From NCBI GenBank assembly GCA_004555955.1, contig SFJG01000022.1:1-26652 (forward strand): DNA of 26,652 nt, in the 5' to 3' direction. Both the position numbers and the translations under genes were made by a program. This document shows, one piece after another, positions 23,415-26,652 of the stretch. Position 1 is the first letter of the stretch. Each line of letters opens with the position of its first letter. The DNA comes from Bacteroidales bacterium. GTDB lineage: Bacteria > Bacteroidota > Bacteroidia > Bacteroidales > Muribaculaceae. The notes beneath the pieces were generated by a model, which worked only from the letters and a program-made list of their open reading frames with translations, ran no database searches and was not told where the DNA came from.

Positions 23415-25000
23415 TGGAAACAATTTTCGTAAGCATATTTCTGGCAGCCGCCGTGTTCAACATGGTAATGCGTCTCAGGCTGGACCTGCAAATGTTGCAA
23501 CAAAACTCATATCGTAACGAGCGCTACGGCAAGTGGCTTCGCACGTCGGGCGACGTACAATCGTTGTCGCGACTCGTCGACCTTCTTGTTGTTCTGCTGC
23601 TGTTTACGCCTTTCCCGAAGGTTTTCACGCTTTCGGCAGGCGCCGTCATAATGATTGTCAAAGGCTTTAGCGTACTGACTCGCAAGCAAAAGAAGCCGCT
23701 TGTGATGACCAAACGCGTGTGGCGACTTTTCGTCGAAATCCTCGTATTCATCGCCATTGTGGCATCGTTCGGCGCTCTACAAGGCATAGGTTTCGACCAC
23801 GCGCTGCGCATGGCATGCTACGTCGTTGCCGCCGTGCCCGTCGTTTCGTGGCTCATCGTACTGCTTTGCAACGCTTCTATGCAGCCAGTTGAACGCGCCA
23901 TCAACAAAACATATGTCGACGACGCTCGCCGTCGCCTTACCGCTATGCCCGACATGAAGATTATCGGCATTACCGGAAGTTACGGCAAAACGAGCACAAA
24001 GCACTATCTCAACCGCATCCTCAGCGAGCAATTCGACGTGCTTATGACTCCGGGCAGTTTCAACACACCGATGGGCGTTGTGCGCACCGTTCGCGAAATG
24101 ATGAAACCCTACAACGAGGTCTTTATCGTCGAAATGGGCGCAAAAAACATCGGTGATATCAAAGAAATTTGCGACATCGTGCATCCGCAAATCGGCATCG
24201 TAACCGCCGTAGGCGAACAGCATCTCGAATCATTTAAATCAATCGAAAACGTACAACGCACCAAGTTCGAACTCATCGACGCACTTCCGGCAGACGGATT
24301 CGGCGTGGTGAACGACGACTTCGAATATGTAGCCAATCGTCCGGTCGACAACGTCAAGACCTACCGCTACGCCGTACGCAACACAGCCCACGCCGACTAT
24401 CGCGCCACCGACATCGAATACGACGAATTCGGCACTCACTTCACCATAGAAGGCGCCGACCGCCGACTGCGGCTCGACACGCGCTTGGTTGGCGAATGCA
24501 ACATCTCCAACCTTATGGCAGCTGTCATTGTGGCAATGCGACTTGGCGTCGCCGACGAGAAGATCAAATATGCCGTTAGCCATATTGAGCAAGTTGAACA
24601 TCGTCTGAACATGAAGCGCACACCTGCCGGCGTGACAATCATCGACGACGCATTCAATTCAAATCCCGACGGCTCGCGCATGGCTCTCGACGTGCTCTCG
24701 CGCATGACCAAGGGCAAACGCATCGTCGTTACCCCCGGAATGATTGAACTCGGCGACAAGCAGCACTTCCACAACGCAAACTTCGGCGAACACATCGCCG
24801 AGACCGTCGACGTAGCAATCATCGTCGGTCGCTACAACCGTGAAGCTATCGTCGAAGGCATCCGCCGCAGCGGCGCCCTCAACGACGACTCAATCATAAT
24901 CGTCGACTCTTTCGCAGAAGCACAACAGCGACTCGCCACACTGCTCAGCCAAGGCGACACCGTGCTCTACGAAAACGACCTTCCCGACACTTTTAAATAA
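23414..25000 (+). CDS. Membrane-anchored MurF-like Mur ligase family protein
   Basis: The 528-residue protein begins with about 155 residues holding roughly four membrane segments (4-20, 54-86, 103-123, 133-152). A Mur ligase ATPase core follows: P-loop GITGSYGKTS (185-194), VEMGA (239-243), an EQHLESF segment (H270), and a C-terminal ligase domain with DDAFNSNPD. The order resembles MurF, which adds D-Ala-D-Ala to UDP-MurNAc-tripeptide, but the usual MurF N-terminal UDP-binding domain is replaced by the membrane region. It may act on a lipid-linked precursor or a different amino-acid acceptor. It sits between the hydrolase (1-bp overlap) and ddl (27-bp gap). Confidence 0.85.
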   Translation: METIFVSIFLAAAVFNMVMRLRLDLQMLQQNSYRNERYGKWLRTSGDVQSLSRLVDLLVVLLLFTPFPKVFTLSAGAVIMIVKGFSVLTRKQKKPLVMTKRVWRLFVEILVFIAIVASFGALQGIGFDHALRMACYVVAAVPVVSWLIVLLCNASMQPVERAINKTYVDDARRRLTAMPDMKIIGITGSYGKTSTKHYLNRILSEQFDVLMTPGSFNTPMGVVRTVREMMKPYNEVFIVEMGAKNIGDIKEICDIVHPQIGIVTAVGEQHLESFKSIENVQRTKFELIDALPADGFGVVNDDFEYVANRPVDNVKTYRYAVRNTAHADYRATDIEYDEFGTHFTIEGADRRLRLDTRLVGECNISNLMAAVIVAMRLGVADEKIKYAVSHIEQVEHRLNMKRTPAGVTIIDDAFNSNPDGSRMALDVLSRMTKGKRIVVTPGMIELGDKQHFHNANFGEHIAETVDVAIIVGRYNREAIVEGIRRSGALNDDSIIIVDSFAEAQQRLATLLSQGDTVLYENDLPDTFK

Positions 25001-25027
25001 TGAATATTCAAAATTGGTAAGACAAAT

Positions 25028-26218
25028 ATGAAAACTAATGTAGCAGTCTTCTTCGGAGGACGTTCCGTAGAACACGAAATTTCGGTAATCTCTGCGTCGC
25101 AAGCAATGCACGCCATGAATAGAGAAAAATATAACGTAATCCCCGTCTACATCTCCAAGCAAGGACGTTGGTACACAGGCGAAGCACTATTCGACCTGAA
25201 GAAATATCGCGACATGAACGCACTGACCGCAGAATGTAGAGAAGTGTTTATGCGCCCCGAATTCGGCGACTACAACCTCTACAAAGCAAAAACCGGACTC
25301 TTCGGCTCAAAAGTTGAAGCGACTATTGACGTAGTCATCCCCGTGCTTCACGGCACAAACGGCGAAGACGGCATCTTCGAAGGCGTTCTCGAAACAATCG
25401 GTATCCCCTACGCCGGTTGCAACACCGTGTCGTCGGCAAACGGTATGGACAAAATTACGATGAAAATGATTCTTAAAGACTGCGGAATACCCGTTGTCGA
25501 CTACGTTTGGTTTACCGACAAGCAATGGTACAAGCAGAAAGACGCACTTATCGAAAGTATTGAAAGCCGCTTGGGCTACCCGGTAATCGTCAAGCCGGCA
25601 AACCTCGGCTCGAGTGTGGGCATCAGCCGTGCAACCGACCGCAATTCGCTCATCGACAGCATCGAAAATGCAGAGAAATATTCGACACGCATCATCGTCG
25701 AAGATATGGTCGAAAACATGAAAGAAATCAACTGCTCCGTCTTGGGCGACTGCGACGACTACCAAATGTCGACACTCGAAGAGCCCATAAAGTCGGGCGA
25801 CTTCTTGACCTACGACGACAAATACAAGGGCGGAACAAAGACCACACAAGGTATGCAAGCCTCGCAAAAGCGCATCCCTGCCGAACTGTCGGACGAAATG
25901 ACCAAACGCATCCAACACCTCGCCGGAGAAACTTTCCGCGTGCTGTCGTGCCACGGCGTGAGCCGCGTCGACGTGATGGTCGACAGCAAGACCGACGACA
26001 TCTACGTCAACGAAATCAACACCATCCCCGGCTCGCTCTCGTTCTACCTCTGGGAAGCAACCGGCATCTCGTTCGACCAACTGATGGACCGACTCGTCGC
26101 TCTCGCCATCAAGCGCAAACGCGAACAAGGGCATAAGACTACCAACTTCGACCAAAACATCTTCAACCTCCAAGGCGGCACAAAAGGCGTCAAAGGCGCA
26201 AAAGCCGGAGTGAAATAA
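25028..26218 (+). CDS. ddl: D-alanine--D-alanine ligase family protein
   Basis: The 396-residue protein is an ATP-grasp Ddl: FFGGRSVEHEIS (8-19), VLHGTNGEDGIFEG (107-119 region), KPANLGSSVGIS (189-200), a YDDKY omega-loop (262-266) of D-Ala-adding type, and VNEINTIPGS (327-336) with metal ligands. It makes the D-Ala-D-Ala dipeptide used by MurF. The C-terminal tail after about 370 is longer than in classical Ddl and ends in a Gly/Lys-rich stretch (GGTKGVKGAKAGVK). Clustering with the MurF-like gene is logical, because one makes the dipeptide and the other would attach it. Confidence 0.93.
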   Translation: MKTNVAVFFGGRSVEHEISVISASQAMHAMNREKYNVIPVYISKQGRWYTGEALFDLKKYRDMNALTAECREVFMRPEFGDYNLYKAKTGLFGSKVEATIDVVIPVLHGTNGEDGIFEGVLETIGIPYAGCNTVSSANGMDKITMKMILKDCGIPVVDYVWFTDKQWYKQKDALIESIESRLGYPVIVKPANLGSSVGISRATDRNSLIDSIENAEKYSTRIIVEDMVENMKEINCSVLGDCDDYQMSTLEEPIKSGDFLTYDDKYKGGTKTTQGMQASQKRIPAELSDEMTKRIQHLAGETFRVLSCHGVSRVDVMVDSKTDDIYVNEINTIPGSLSFYLWEATGISFDQLMDRLVALAIKRKREQGHKTTNFDQNIFNLQGGTKGVKGAKAGVK

Positions 26219-26234
26219 CGATACGACAATCATA

Positions 26235-26272
26235 AAAAACAGGGACACCGATGAGCGGATGTCCCTGTTTTT
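26235..26272. terminator. Bidirectional terminator between ddl and the malic enzyme gene
   Basis: AAAAACAGGGACA (26235-26247) pairs with TGTCCCTGTTTTT (26260-26272) across a 12-base loop. A and T runs on both sides let it work for both convergent genes. Confidence 0.93.
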
Positions 26273-26291
26273 GTATCTATGAGTTGTCGAA

Positions 26292-26652
26292 CTACTTGTC
26301 GAGCACGGCGTTACCCGCTCTGTGGCAAAGGTCGGCGTCGACAGAAGCAATCGTCGCAAGATTTACAATTTCACGAACCGTAGCCTCAACCGAAATGAAA
26401 TGGATAGGCTTGTTCAAACCGATTTGAATCGGGCCGATAAACTCGGCAAGACCCATCTCAAGCATCATCTTGTAAGCCGACGACGAGGCACTAAGGCTCG
26501 GGAATATAAGTGTATTGACGTTCTTGCCTTTCAACTTGTTGAACGGATAGTTCTTGTCGCGGATATCCTTGTTGAGCGCATAGTTGAGTTGCATTTCGCC
26601 GTCGATAGGCAATTCGGGATAGCGCTTATGCATAATCGAAACAGCCTCGTGA
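26292..26652 (-). CDS. maeB: NADP-dependent malic enzyme, C-terminal phosphotransacetylase-like part (partial)
   Basis: The frame runs off the right edge; 119 residues of the C-terminus are present and the start lies outside. The stretch PELPIDGEMQLNYALN, then NVNTLIFPSLSAS and GLAEFIGPIQIGLNKPIHF, fits the phosphate-acetyltransferase-like domain that ends MaeB-type malic enzymes of Bacteroidota. The active-site malic-enzyme domain is not in the window. A stand-alone phosphotransacetylase (Pta) is less likely because of the KRYPELPIDGEMQ and NKLKGKNVN wording, but cannot be excluded from this fragment. Confidence 0.82.
   Translation of the reverse strand, partial: HEAVSIMHKRYPELPIDGEMQLNYALNKDIRDKNYPFNKLKGKNVNTLIFPSLSASSSAYKMMLEMGLAEFIGPIQIGLNKPIHFISVEATVREIVNLATIASVDADLCHRAGNAVLDK

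Noticed and set aside
25307..26359. Long minus-strand open frame across ddl and the terminator
   Set aside because: Antisense to Ddl catalytic motifs and runs through the bidirectional terminator.

Overview
The window looks like a chromosomal segment of a gut-type Bacteroidales, most likely Muribaculaceae or a close relative. The evidence is the 5' end of a 16S rRNA gene at the left edge (minus strand), repeated use of the Bacteroidota promoter (TTTG, 18-20 bp, TAnnTTTG), a gingipain-fold PorU sortase, a DUF3256 gene, and few Shine-Dalgarno-like sites. The family assignment rests on only about 50 bases of 16S and is tentative.

Layout, left to right. (1) 1-410: 16S 5' end, its leader and a consensus rRNA promoter, all firing leftward. 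(2) 494-4319, plus strand: CBS-nucleotidyltransferase, surE, a secreted SxxK serine hydrolase and a small membrane-anchored unknown. (3) 4376-8821, minus strand: porU, DUF1893 and an ECF transporter S component. (4) 8851-12114, minus: DEAD-box helicase, DUF3256 and a GH25 lysozyme, closed by a strong terminator. (5) 12117-14960, minus: ettA and a TlpA-like lipoprotein with a terminator. (6) 15090-16122, minus: ruvX and def. (7) 16163-16449: an array of 84-bp repeats whose right end forms a perfect promoter for pdxA. (8) 16478-22440, plus: pdxA, NTP-transferase, ATP-grasp protein, CDP-alcohol phosphatidyltransferase and HAD phosphatase as one tight operon, then a separately promoted myo-inositol-phosphate synthase. 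(9) 22500-26272, plus: a second, diverged copy of the repeat that again ends in a promoter, then alpha/beta hydrolase, membrane-anchored Mur ligase and Ddl. (10) 26292-26652, minus: 3' end of a malic enzyme gene.

How the genes work together. The most interesting block is 17609-22376. Inositol-phosphate synthase, a CDP-alcohol phosphotransferase and a HAD phosphatase are the expected parts of the bacterial inositol-lipid pathway described in Bacteroides thetaiotaomicron. Here they sit with a nucleotidyltransferase and an ATP-grasp protein. This suggests either a route through an NDP-activated inositol or an added ligation step on the lipid headgroup. The second theme is a dispersed intergenic repeat that delivers a ready-made promoter at the end facing the downstream gene. 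The third is a cell-envelope operon in which the Mur ligase carries a membrane domain where the usual MurF N-terminal substrate domain would be. The remaining genes (translation factor, helicase, deformylase, RuvX, peptidoglycan and redox genes) are ordinary housekeeping.
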